Source: Sporothrix humicola (Eukaryota > Ascomycota > Sordariomycetes > Ophiostomatales > Ophiostomataceae). Taken from it: DNA of 64,000 nt. A model generated the notes under the pieces. The model was given only the letters and a program-made list of their open reading frames with translations. It was not told where the DNA came from and searched no databases. Every line of letters begins with the position of its first letter. Positions within the stretch are counted from its first letter, which is position 1. The stretch covers positions 310,001 to 374,000 of the forward strand of contig WNYE01000025.1 in assembly GCA_021396245.1 (NCBI GenBank), written 5' to 3'. Shown here piece after piece: positions 1 through 10,289 of this stretch. A program made the translations under genes and the position numbers.

Positions 1-543
1 ACAAGCTCCAACCAGTTCACGACGTACCTGTCGGCCTACTCGGTCTTTCTTTCGTCCATTGCCGGCGTCATGGTCTCGGACTATTACGCCGTGCGCAAGG
101 GCTATCTGGAAGTGCGCTCGCTCTACGACGGCCGCAAGGAGAGCCCGTACCACTACTTCAAGGGCTTCCACTGGCGCGCCTATGCCGCGTACATTGCCGG
201 CATTCTGATCAACGTTGTCGGTTTTGCCGGCGCTGTCGGCACCCCAGTCCCCATCGGCGCCACCTACATTTACAACCTCAACTTTTTCGCCGGCTTCCTC
301 GTCTCCTTTGGCGTCTACTGGCTGCTGTGTAGGCTGTGGCCGGTGCCGGCGTGCAGCGCCACGGGCAAGTGGATGGAGGTGGGCGACGCGATTGACGACG
401 ACCTGCAGCTGGCCTACAGCGACAGCAACGGCGCCGGCCAGGCGTACAATTACGGCATGTACGGCGACAATGACGGCGACAAGTACGGCAACAACGCCGG
501 CGTCGTCCCGGAGGACAAGAAGGACAGACAGCTGGATGTGTAG
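1..543 (+). CDS. NCS1-family nucleobase/nucleoside permease, C-terminal part (5' end outside window)
   Basis: The frame is open from base 1, so only the last 180 residues are present. The segment resembles the C-terminal third of Fur4/Dal4/Fui1-type proton symporters of the NCS1 family, which import uracil, allantoin or uridine at the plasma membrane. It shows the family stretch 'SDYYAVRKGYL' after a membrane helix, then 'SPYHYFKGFHWRAYAAY', 'GILINVVGFAGAVG' and two more hydrophobic spans, ending in a soluble Asp/Gly/Asn-rich tail that stops at 541-543. The substrate cannot be told from this part, because the binding residues lie in the missing N-terminal helices. The next gene converges on it from the other strand, with 368 bases between the stops. 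Family assignment is firm; substrate is unknown. Confidence 0.88.
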   Translation, partial: TSSNQFTTYLSAYSVFLSSIAGVMVSDYYAVRKGYLEVRSLYDGRKESPYHYFKGFHWRAYAAYIAGILINVVGFAGAVGTPVPIGATYIYNLNFFAGFLVSFGVYWLLCRLWPVPACSATGKWMEVGDAIDDDLQLAYSDSNGAGQAYNYGMYGDNDGDKYGNNAGVVPEDKKDRQLDV

Positions 544-911
544 CGGGTGAAGAGGGTCTTAATCTAAAATCAGCTTGGATTTACATTGTTGGAAGCTATG
601 GTCATGATAGGATTGTAGTATCATTTTGAAAGTTTGAATGGAAACTTGTATGCATTAACGCTAATGGAAGTAAGATGAAGAAAAATAATGACGAGAAGAA
701 AAGACTAAACAATGCACACCAAACGCCAGTCTGTTTGTTGACAGACGGATGAAATCAGAAAGAAAGGCAAAACAAAAGCAAAACAAAAGCCACCCCAGTG
801 CAGAACAATTCGCTAGGGTATTTTTCCATCCTGCGCCGACCAACATGGGAAAAGACATCGAAAAGAAACAAACGAAGAAAAAAGAAAACAAAACAAAGGT
901 AGACACAAGCC
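544..911. other. Convergent intergenic spacer (3' ends of the permease and the SUN gene)
   Basis: AT-rich spacer between two stop codons that face each other. It must hold both 3' untranslated regions. The A-rich second half (about 745-900) has short overlapping open frames that look like composition noise. No RNA gene or repeat is seen. Confidence 0.7.
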
Positions 912-3900
912 CTACTCCACAACATCCGGCCGGTGCTGGCCGTACATCCGCAGCCGGTAGAAGCACGTGTGGTCCTGGTTGCCGTGGTTGGACACCGCGC
1001 GCACCACGATATGGTCCGTGATCGCGTCCAGCGTCTCGAGGTCGGGCGAAAGCCGGAAAATCTGCGCCTCGCCGCTGCCCTGGCCGGCCACGCCTTTGGC
1101 GCCGTTGGCCTCAAAGCTGAACTCGCCGACCTTGACAAACCCGTAGCCAAACAACTGGTCCTGCTCGTCCGTGTCCGGGAACTGGCTCATGCTCCAGTCC
1201 TGGAGCGGCCGCTGCTGTGCATAGTCGGTGATCTGGATCCACACTTCGAGATCCCGCGGTGTTGCGCCGGCATCGAGCGTGGCCGACTGGCTGATGTGTT
1301 CCAGGACCAAAAACTGCGGCAGGATCCGCAGGCCCAGCTTGATCGCGACATCCGTTGGTCCTTGCCGTCTACTGTAATCAATGCCGACACCACCCCGGGC
1401 ACTTCCTTTCGTCGCGCCGCACCAGCAGTCACCGTCCTGCTCCCACGGCAGGAACACGGCTGCCGCATATGGCCGTCCAGGCGCCAGGCGATTCTTTTTG
1501 CCGCCCGTCAGCTTGCCCACAATTGACTGCTTCGGTTCGTAGGTTGGGCTCGAAAAGTGGTGGTTGATCGTTGCGCCGTGGTGCTGCGTAAAGAAGTTGA
1601 CCTGCTGGATCAGGTCCGCGTCCCAGTGTGCCTTGATCTTGCCGCGCGCCATCGCCTCGAGCTGGGTGTCGCTGATAATCCGGCGCACGAGCTGGTGTAC
1701 TAGGGACGACACCTCAGCCTTGGTCATGCCGCCAGACACACCACCTCCAGCAACTCCTGTTGTGGACGGCGGTGCTTCAACCGGTGAGTTCTGGGCGAGT
1801 GAGAGGGCTGAAGCTGCCACTCTGGCCGCCTCCACAACTTGCGTCTCTAGATCGGCAATCTCGCCCTTGATCTCCAGCCGGTGCTCGACAAACGAGTTTT
1901 GCAGGTGCTGCAGAAACTCTTGCCGACTGACAAGCACCTGTTTCGCGCCGGGTGAGGCGGCAATCAGGCGCGCCAGCTTGGCCACCTGGCTCTCCGAAAG
2001 TCGGTCGACCACCTCGCTGTAGTCGATTTCTGCAGGCACCGATGGTGCTGCCGGCTCATTTGACTTGATAGCGTGCACGCCCAGAATGTCCTGCACCTTC
2101 TTCTGGTTTTGGCGCAGCCACGACTCAAACGACTTGGACACGGTGCTGGTAACAGTCCCCTCGACATCGGCAATCGAGAGAGCCTTTGTGTTGGGGTCGG
2201 CCAGCAGACCCGCCGACTGCAGCTGGCGCTTGACGGCAGTTAGCTGGATATCTGAGATCGCCATCGATCCATCCTTGTTCCAGATCAGCGTGAAAATGTC
2301 CTTGTCCGCCTTCATGTTGTCTTTCAAGGCATGCCAAAACTCCTGCGCAATCACGGGACGGCCATGCCGGTCGAGGTCCATGTGCACCATGTGCGGTAGG
2401 ATACGGCCAATGCGCTCGAGGCTGCTGTCGTGAAGACGGTCGGCCTGCTTGAGGGCTGCAATCTCGTTGGCATGGCTCAAAATCAGTCCGTTCATGCGGG
2501 CAAACTCTTCGTCGCTGATTGCGCCCAGAGGATGTATGAGAGCAAATGGCACCAGTTGTCGTAGATTGCTCCGCCAGTCGTTTCCGTACCAGCGAAGACG
2601 GTTGTCGACGCGGTATCCCTTGTAGAGCTCAGCCGGCGATGTAGAAATAACAAAGACGCGCAGGGCAATGGTGCCCAGCACAATTAGAGTGATAATCATG
2701 GCCAACACATTCGCTAGCTTGCCGAGGCCTGCAAAGAAGCCCCAGATGTGTCCTGTTGGTGTAGACGGCTTCGGCTTAGGAACCTCACTCTCCACGGAGG
2801 CAGTTCTCGGGCGCTCTTCAGTCACTGGCTGGGACTGTGCCCTTGTTGTACGTCTCCGGCCAAGTAGGCTCCTTGCGGACGCGACCGTCTCGACGTCGTT
2901 ATCGTTAGAGGCGAGTTCGTCTTGTGATGGGTCGCGCGAAGGCTTGAAGAGGCTCTTGCGGTTGCGCATGCTGAATCCGGGGCCGGGCGTCGCGATGCGT
3001 GATTTGATAGATTTCGCAGCGCGGGCTGTGCCGTTCGGTGTTGCAGTCGTTGATGGTTGTGCTTCTGCAGGCTCAGGCTCAACAAGGGTAGCCTTCGTGC
3101 TTGCCGCCGCTCTCGTACTTGTTCGGGTTCTGGCTGGCTCTGCGGTTGTCGTGTCCGTATTTGAGTCTGCCGACAAGTTACCAGACCGTGGGCGGATGAA
3201 CGTGAATTGGGGGTAGGCCTGGCGGATGGCGTCTTCGTCGGGCTCTTCGCGGGTGTTTGTGGTTGTGGTTGAGATGCGCCGTGCTGAGTTGAGGATATTC
3301 TGAAGGATATTGGATGTTTTCGAGACCACGCCGACGTTCCTTGTCCGAGCTGGGACGACGGGTGTAAAGATTTGCGTTTCGGTAAAGAGCTGTTCTTCCG
3401 CCGCAAAGTCGTATTCTGAAGCGTCTTGCTGTTCGCGTGCTTGCGATTGTGCTGTCTCTGTTGACCGTGATGACCGCGTTGCTCGTCTCCCTGTAACGGT
3501 TAGTATATAGAAATCAGATGTAAGTGATCGGGAAGTAAGTACTGACGTCTTGAGCTCTCGGATGCGCTGGCCGCCTCAGATTCTCTATCGCCGTGTTCTC
3601 TCACGAGCTCCACTGACTCGAGTGTTTCGTCGGTCGGCCGTGAGGAAGCTGCTGGGATGACTGGCGGCGGTATGGCCGTCTCTGTCCGTGTTTGGGCTTG
3701 AGGTTGTGCTGCCTGCTGTGCTCTCTCCGGGTCCCGCAAGCGCTGCTGCTGCTCGGCCTCGCGCTGTGCGCGTTCGCGTGCGTCGTTTTCATTGTCCTGC
3801 TCGACAGCGTCGACGACGTGACTGAGAGCGCTGGAGAAGTTGTAGCGTTGCCGCGCGACGTTTTGCCGTGTCGGCAGGATGGTGGGCGGCGAGCCGTAGG

Positions 3901-4078
3901 CAGAGCTGTACTTGGCCGGGCCGGGTGACATGCCACGGCCGACAGCGGTGTGGACAGACTGCGGCTGGACGTCGTCTAGCTGGGACGAGTTGCCGTCAAG
4001 CGGACCGCCAGCTTCTGAGCTGCCGTCAAACAGCAAGCTCGACGACATTGCGCCGCGCGTTGATCGTCTGGGAGGCAT
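912..4078 (-). CDS. SUN-domain nuclear envelope protein (Sad1/UNC-84 type)
   Basis: Two exons, complement(3547..4078) and (912..3490), give 1036 residues. The 56-nt intron has donor GTCAGT and acceptor TTACAG with a CTAAC branch site just upstream, and the phases match. SUN proteins sit in the inner nuclear membrane and bind KASH proteins in the perinuclear space to link chromatin or the spindle pole body to the cytoskeleton. Seen here: a long disordered Ser/Thr/Arg-rich nucleoplasmic N-terminus (about 1-435), one transmembrane helix near 439-459, a luminal helical region, and a C-terminal SUN domain from about 840 to 1030 with 'FLPWEQDGDCWCG' and 'EVWIQITDYAQQRPL'. The start is the first ATG of the open frame. 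The upstream neighbour, the epimerase gene, is divergent across 1.8 kb. Confident for the family; the exact yeast orthologue is not resolved. Confidence 0.9.
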
Positions 4079-5903
4079 TTTGAGAGTTGAGTATGTGGTG
4101 AGGTGAGGGAGTGTTGAGATGGACGAGATTGTTACGACATCGGTTTAGGAACGGGAGGAAAGTCGGTGAAAAGGGTTCGGTCGCGTCGGAGATGTCAAAG
4201 TGATTCGTAGTTAATGGTATTTTGTCGCTCGCGACGTGAAAGATGCAAATTCGAGCTCGGTGTCGGCATGGGCGTCAAAAGAAATAAATGACACCAAACT
4301 CGGATGCGTCGCGATGCAAATGCAAAAGCCGATAGATTCAAGGGTCTCCCACAGGTATCCCTTTTTGTTGTCTGTCCTTCTCTATCCTTCTTTTTTCTTT
4401 GTTGTCGAGTCCCGCAAGCGGCAGGATGCGAGGACAAAGGCTGCGTGAGGGTGGTGAAAGGAACAAAACAACAAAAATAAATCTGTTGGGGTCGGTTGTC
4501 AAAGAACACAACCAACAGCCATTCACCTTGCGGCCAGAATCGATGAAAGGAATCGACGAAAGAGACAACAAGACGGAAACAAGGGACGACAATGGAAGCT
4601 CAGCAGCCTGCTGCCATTCTCTTGATGACGCCCTTGATTCCTGCTGTTGGAGAGGTGTTGATTGATGCAAGATGCAAGAGAGTCGTGATGTTTGTGTGAT
4701 GCGCCGGGGGTGTTTGGGATGTTTAGAGCCGATGAACCGGGGTCGGTGAAGCTTGTCGTGTTCTCTGCAGTTTTTGTCGTTTTGTTTATTCAGTGTTTTA
4801 TGGAGTCGACGTTATGGAGCATTCATAAAATCTCTGTTAATATTTTCATGTCCAACCTCCCGCAAAAAAAGAGGCAGGGGCTACTTGGTCAACGCGTCGC
4901 TGCAGCAAAATAGCAGCAAAATAGGGAAGCAACAGCGCGTCCGTGCTTTCCTTGCCTTTTCCCTTTGCGACCATTGTTTATGGAGCACTGAATGGCTGGC
5001 CTGGCCGTTCTCAGCCATTGCAGGAAGAGCTGGGGTGCTAGGCCGGATACGGAACGACCCCACGTTTTGGTGCTAGCCCCACTGGCGCTGGAGAACAGAC
5101 TCACTGACCTGGCAGTCGCATTGTGCTGGAATGCGCTCACGCTCAGAGTGGTCAGAAATCAGCATCATCGCTCCTTCCATGTGGTGACAATATGTTTGGT
5201 CGAATAAACAATGAATGGATGTCGGGGAAGGTGCGATGCGAGAAATATCCCGAGTGAATGGGTCTGGCCCACAAGGAGAACCCCGATATAACGATCTCGA
5301 AACGAACGATCCTGCATTCGCCCAGCATTACTGCGATGCCCGATGTTCCCCGTGCCACGCCCAAGATCCTCCACCAGTAAACGATTGCGAGAAAAGTGAA
5401 GAGAGCAATGACGTGAGTCTTTTTTCTTCGTGCTTAACCTTTCCTCTTACTCCATCTTAGTCTAACAGTAAGGCGCACATAATACGGAGTGCACCTTGTT
5501 AACTACGAGTGAGAGAGCGGTGACAGCAGGTGTGGGACAAGCTAACGTTACTATTACTGCGAGAATTTCTGAACGGCGTGCCCGTGGCCGTGTTCAAAGT
5601 GTATTTTTGGAGTTGTAGACTGTGTTTTCCGCAGATTGTCCGCGGCGTATCTACTTTTTTTCTGCGCTTTGCGACGGGCGCTTGTAACAAAGCGGGCACG
5701 TCACAATTCACACGGAACCCCCGCAACAGCTCTTTCCCTGCTGTCGCTGTTTCGCCCCTTCCTTTTTATATGTCGGGGGTGCCATTCTCCTTTTTTATTG
5801 CCCTCTCTGTCTCTCCTGATCTCTGTCTGTCAGTAAATAAACTCGACCAAACCAATTGACCTCTTTTCTCTCCAACAAAACCTCCCTCTTCGCATCTGCA
5901 AAC
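4079..5903. other. Divergent promoter region between the SUN gene and the epimerase gene
   Basis: 1.8 kb with no convincing coding frame. It holds both 5' leaders. The stretch 5,740-5,900 is pyrimidine-rich on the plus strand, as is usual just before fungal start codons, and a TATA-like 'tttttatatg' lies near 5763. Many short frames on both strands have no family resemblance. Confidence 0.6.
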
Positions 5904-7182
5904 ATGGTTGTCGGAACCGTGCTGGTGACTGGGTAAGCCAAGCCCCTTTAGCCCCTCCAAACAGCAGACAGAGCTCCAAGAGCTCCCCACCATGTGAATG
6001 CATGGCACTCGCAGCGGGAATGCACGACATCGGACCAGTTTCTATTCGAGGCGTCAATAACAATAGCTAACGCTTCGCCTCTACCCCAGTGGCACCGGCT
6101 ACATTGGCTCGTTCACGTCGCTGACGCTGCTGCAAAACGACTACGATGTGGTGATTGTCGACAACCTGTACAACTCTAGCGAGGTGGCGCTGGGCCGCAT
6201 CGAGCTGATCAGCGGGCGGCGGCCGGCGTTTGTCAAGGCGGACGTGACCGACGAGGCGGCGCTCGATGCCGTTTTCACCAATTACCCCGCCATCGACAGC
6301 GTCATCCACTTTGCGGCGCTCAAGGCCGTCGGCGAGTCGGGCGAGATCCCAGTCGAGTACTACCGGGTCAATGTTGGTGGCAGCATCACGCTGCTGCGCG
6401 TCATGGAACGCCACGGCGTGTCCAACATTGTCTTCTCGTCGTCCGCGACCGTCTACGGCGACGCCACGCGGTTCCCCAACATGATCCCGATCCCCGAGAC
6501 GTGCCCGACGGGCGCGACCAACACGTACGGCCGCACCAAGTCCATGATCGAGGATGTGATTACGGACCAGGTCAATGCGCAGCGCAACAACGCCAAAAAG
6601 GCCGGCAAGAGCGACGACGAGATCGCAAAGTGGAACGGCGCGCTGCTGCGCTACTTCAACCCCGCAGGCGCGCACCCCACGGGCCTCATGGGCGAGGACC
6701 CGCAGGGCGTGCCGTACAACCTGCTGCCGCTGCTCGGCAAGGTGGCCACGGGCGACCGCGACAAGCTGCTGGTGTTTGGCGACGACTACGCGTCGCGGGA
6801 CGGCACCGCGATCCGCGACTACATTCACATTCTGGACCTGGCGCGGGGTCATCTGGCCGCCGTCAAGTACTTGAGGGAACAGAAGCCCGGTCTCAAGACG
6901 TGGAACCTGGGCTCCGGCCGGGGCAGCACCGTCTTTGAGATCATCAAGGCGTTCAACACCTCGGTGGGCCGCGAGCTGCCGTACGAGGTGGTGCCGCGGC
7001 GGGCGGGCGACGTGCTGGACCTGACGGCGAACCCGGCCCTCGCAAACAAGGAGCTGAGCTGGAAGACGGAGCTGACAATGGAGGACGCGTGCAACGATCT
7101 GTGGCGGTGGGTCAAGAACAACCCCAAGGGCTACCGGCAAGAGCCGCCGGCAGAGCTGCTGGCAGCCTTCAAGAAGAACTAG
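5904..7182 (+). CDS. GAL10: UDP-glucose 4-epimerase
   Basis: Two exons, 5904..5932 and 6090..7182, give 373 residues. The first exon is only 29 nt; the 157-nt intron has GTAAGC and CCCCAG ends with a CTAAC branch site, and it splits the glycine motif as GG|T. The enzyme interconverts UDP-glucose and UDP-galactose (Leloir pathway, galactose supply for cell wall and glycans) in the cytosol, using bound NAD. Visible: Rossmann motif 'VTGGTGYIGS' at the N-terminus, 'DNLYNSS', the catalytic Ser in 'SSSATVYGD', the YxxxK pair in 'TYGRTKSMIE', 'RYFNPAGAHPTG', and 'RDYIHILDLA'. Length fits the monofunctional epimerase; there is no mutarotase domain as in yeast Gal10. High certainty for the reaction; the yeast gene name is only by function. 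Confidence 0.95.
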
Positions 7183-8096
7183 GAGATTGAACAAGAAAAG
7201 AAGGATGCACTTATTTAGAGACGGCGTATCACATATCATTATTATCATGGGAGGCCGCACGAGACGCGGCATGCGATAGACGGATAGCATAGTTTAAAAA
7301 CAAGAGAAGCATGTTCAAAAGTTGATTTGTAATAAGCATTGTTGAGGATCGTAAGTAGATGCATGAGTCAAAGGGCGCCGATGCAACGTCAATTGGGCAC
7401 GTCGTGCGATTTGGGGACGGGTTGTTGATATTTCGAGGGTGCTTTATTGACGAAAAGGTCTAGACCACGGTAGCCTAGAATTGTTCGAGAAACGAGGCTG
7501 GATTGTGTTGAAATACATCGAAACATTGCCCTTTATCTCGTGCGGCTGAGGCGGTTGAGATGCACGGCAAGCCTGGTAGGGCAGTCTTGTGATTGATGGT
7601 ATGCAAGCTGTTATGCTACAAGGCTGACCGACGCCACAACGGCCTCCAGGTAGGAGATGGTTCATATTTATGACTTTTTTAAGCGCCTTCCTTTTACACT
7701 CAAGTTTACATTAGACTACGGCCCGCATATCGAGTCGTCTCAAGTCGATCCGAAGTCGCTTTGCGCCGGCGCCGGCTTAAGCTGGAGATTGTGAGGGGAA
7801 TGTGGTTGCTATCTTCCAAGTTGAGGGGCAAGCGAGCTTGTTAGTGTTAGTTCCATCCAACACATGTTGGCCTGCTATCATCCACATTTGGCATGCTGTG
7901 CCGAGCTGCAGAGAAGGCGTTCTTCAGTAGTTTAGTCCTTTAGTATTTAAACAAAAGGCATGTCGATCCCAGGTTGACATGGCATGATCTTGACATCCTG
8001 ACATTTGTATTGTTTTCTGATTTTTGTATATTCGACAGTTCTGCAGTTTTGTAATACCTCTACAGCCTCTCTATAGTCATTTACAACCCCACTAAC
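7183..8096. other. Spacer between epimerase and D-amino acid oxidase genes
   Basis: Contains the epimerase 3' region and the oxidase promoter. A TATA-like 'agtatttaaac' is visible near 7941. Nothing else is recognisable; the 73-codon minus-strand frame near 7444-7665 has no features of a real gene. Confidence 0.6.
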
Positions 8097-9392
8097 ATGC
8101 CAAACATTGTTGTTATCGGGTGCGTTACTCAGTCATCTCTACGATCTGTTGTTTACCGTCACTAACTTCCTCAGTGCCGGCGTTGCCGGGTTGACATCGG
8201 CGTTGTTGCTGAGCCGCGATCCCAAGAACAAGGTGACGATTGTTGCGCGGCACATGCCGGGCGACTACGACATCGAGTACACCTCGCCATGGGCGGGAGC
8301 GAACGTCTTACCGTAGGTGACCCCGTGAACTTAAACTTATTGACAATGAATTCCGCTAACTCCCCCAGGATGAGCGACGCACCCGGCAGCCGGTGGGAGC
8401 ACGAGACGTGGCCCGAGTTCCGGCGGCTCGCCAAGGAGGTGCCTGAGGCGGGCGTGCACTTCCAAAAGTCACTGGTTCTGCGGAAAAAGAAGGGGGAGGT
8501 CCCAGAAGCCGAGACAAAAACGAAAGGACCAACGGGACCAAAGCTGTCCGACTCATTGTTTGACGCCGACCCCTGGTTCCGCAATCTGATGGACGACTAC
8601 CGCGACCTGCCGGCCGACCAGGTGCTGCCCGGGTTCGACTCGTCGTCCGAGTTCACGTCGGTGTGCATCAACACGGCGCTGTACCTGCCGTGGCTCGTCG
8701 GGCAGTGCCGCAAGCAGGGCGTTGTTTTGCGGAGGGCGGTCTTGACGCATGTCACGGAGGCGGCAGACTATGCTGCCCTCGAGGTGGGGCCAGAGGGAGC
8801 CACCGTCAAGGTGGACGCTGATCCCAAGGACACGATCATTGTCAACTGCTCGGGCTTGCTGGCCTGCCGTCTTGGCGGCGTCATGGACACCGCCGTCCAG
8901 CCTGCCCGCGGCCAGATCGTCGTCATCCGCGACGAGCTCTCGCCGATGCTGGCCGTCGAGGGCTTGGGCGACTCGGTGGCTGGCGACCACTCCGGTTCAC
9001 CCCACTACGAAATGGTCTACAACATGACGCGCGCGGCGGGCGGCGGCACCGTGATTGGCGGCACGTACCAGGTGGGCAACTGGGAGAGCCAGCCGGACCC
9101 CAACACGGCGCTGCGGCTGCTGACGCGGATTGCGGCGACGCATCCGACGCTGGTGGCCCAGGGAAAGACGGCGGCGGACCTGAGCGTGATCCGGCACGGC
9201 GTGGGGCTGCGGCCGTACCGCGCGGGTGGTGTTCGATTGGAGAGTGAAGAGTTTGAGCTCGAAACGGACAGCTCCAAGAAGGTCTGGGTGGTGCACAACT
9301 ACGGCCACTCGGGCTGGGGCTATCAGGGCTCGTATGGGTGCTCGAACCGGGTCGTGGAGCTGGTGGCGGAGATTGTCGCAGGGAAAGCGTGA
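8097..9392 (+). CDS. D-amino acid oxidase (FAD flavoprotein)
   Basis: Three exons, 8097..8119, 8175..8312 and 8369..9392, give 394 residues. The introns of 55 and 56 nt have GTGCGT/CTCAG and GTAGGT/CCCAG ends with CTAAC branch sites, and all phases match. The enzyme oxidises D-amino acids to 2-oxo acids, ammonia and hydrogen peroxide. Visible: the FAD-binding 'VVIGAGVAGL' at the N-terminus, split by the first intron; 'SPWAGAN', the family's second flavin contact; the substrate Arg in 'GLRPYRAGG'; and the C-terminal signature 'YGHSGWGYQGSYG'. An inserted charged loop 'LRKKKGEVPEAETKTKG' is seen after the first third. The protein ends in Gly-Lys-Ala, which is not a standard peroxisomal PTS1 tripeptide although this family is often peroxisomal. 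D-aspartate oxidase is the main alternative substrate class. Confidence 0.92.
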
Positions 9393-9725
9393 GGATACAT
9401 GTTGTCGACGTTAAAGGCGGAATAGAGTAGAGGATAGAGGAGGGTATACGTAGATGATTGTGGTAATGTGACGAATGCATTATGCTGTGCGACCCTTTGT
9501 TGCCTCTTTTGTGCTGTCATGCCGTGTTTGGTGCCGTTTTGGAGGGCTCCTAGTACAGCCACAGCACTTTTTGACTTCCAACCACAGCACCCATACAAAT
9601 CCTTTTGCGCTAAATACACACCAGGTCTATTAGCCTATAGCTTGGCGGCCTGCAGGGACTGTACGATTATTACACCGTTTAAAAAGAATACGGCCCTCTG
9701 TTTTTTTTTCTTCTTTTTTTTTCGC

Positions 9726-9770
9726 GTATTCGTTGTATTCGCTATATTCGCTGTATTCGTTGTATTTAAT
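9726..9770. repeat. 9-bp minisatellite A (GTATTCGTT type)
   Basis: About five consecutive units of a 9-base motif: GTATTCGTT, GTATTCGCT, ATATTCGCT, GTATTCGTT, then a decayed GTATTTAAT. It lies directly upstream of a second repeat with the same period but a different sequence. Confidence 0.85.
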
Positions 9771-9820
9771 CGTTGTAATCGTTATATTTAATCGACGCGT
9801 CGTTAGTTATACGTTTTATA

Positions 9821-9928
9821 AGTGCTGTAAGTGCTGTAAGTGCTGTAAGTGCTGTAAGTGCTGTAAGTGCTGTAAGTGCTGTAAGTGCTGTGAGTGCTGT
9901 AAGTGCTGTGAGTGCTGTAAGTGTTACA
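9821..9928. repeat. 9-bp minisatellite B (AGTGCTGTA type)
   Basis: Eleven tandem units of AGTGCTGTA from 9821 to 9919, two of them with a G for A change, followed by a decayed unit AGTGTTACA. The near-perfect identity suggests recent slippage expansion or active homogenisation. Confidence 0.93.
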
Positions 9929-10289
9929 AATCGAGGTGTTGCCAAGGCGAAAAAGAGTTCATGGGCCAAAAGCGTTGCCAGGATGGATAAACACAGTTGC
10001 TGTGTCTGTACGTCGTACTCCGTACCAGGAGCGGTTTTGGAGCTGTCGGGTGCTGTCTTGGGTGTCGTGGCCACTATTGGCCAGGGGTGTGCCCCACTAA
10101 AATGTTCCAACGGTCAACGCGACGTGGAGAGCTGCCACGCCACGCCACAGCTTCATCTCCAAATTGTCCGTCTTCAACCTCACCTCGAATCGAGTCGAGC
10201 CCTTTGACGACCACGACAATTGACAAGCGGGCCTCCGACGCACCAAATTGAACCTATCTTCATCGACATCCACCGTCTCCACCGCCACC

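Larger units (their letters stand above)
9393..10289. other. Spacer between D-amino acid oxidase and ALG3, mostly satellite-like
   Basis: Holds two adjacent minisatellites with 9-base period (annotated separately), a T-rich run at 9701-9722, and the ALG3 leader. The 85-codon plus-strand frame across the repeats, a Cys-Lys-Cys pattern, is explained by the repeat period being a multiple of three and is not called as a gene. Confidence 0.65.

Noticed and set aside
6067..7290. 407-codon minus-strand frame antisense to the epimerase gene
   Set aside because: It is a mirror of GC-rich codon bias in the epimerase gene. The sense frame has all catalytic motifs.
9733..9990. 85-codon plus-strand frame with Cys-Lys-Cys repeats, resembling a metallothionein
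   Set aside because: It is produced by 9-base satellite arrays that keep any frame open. The opposite strand is equally open, and the upstream part is a different satellite.
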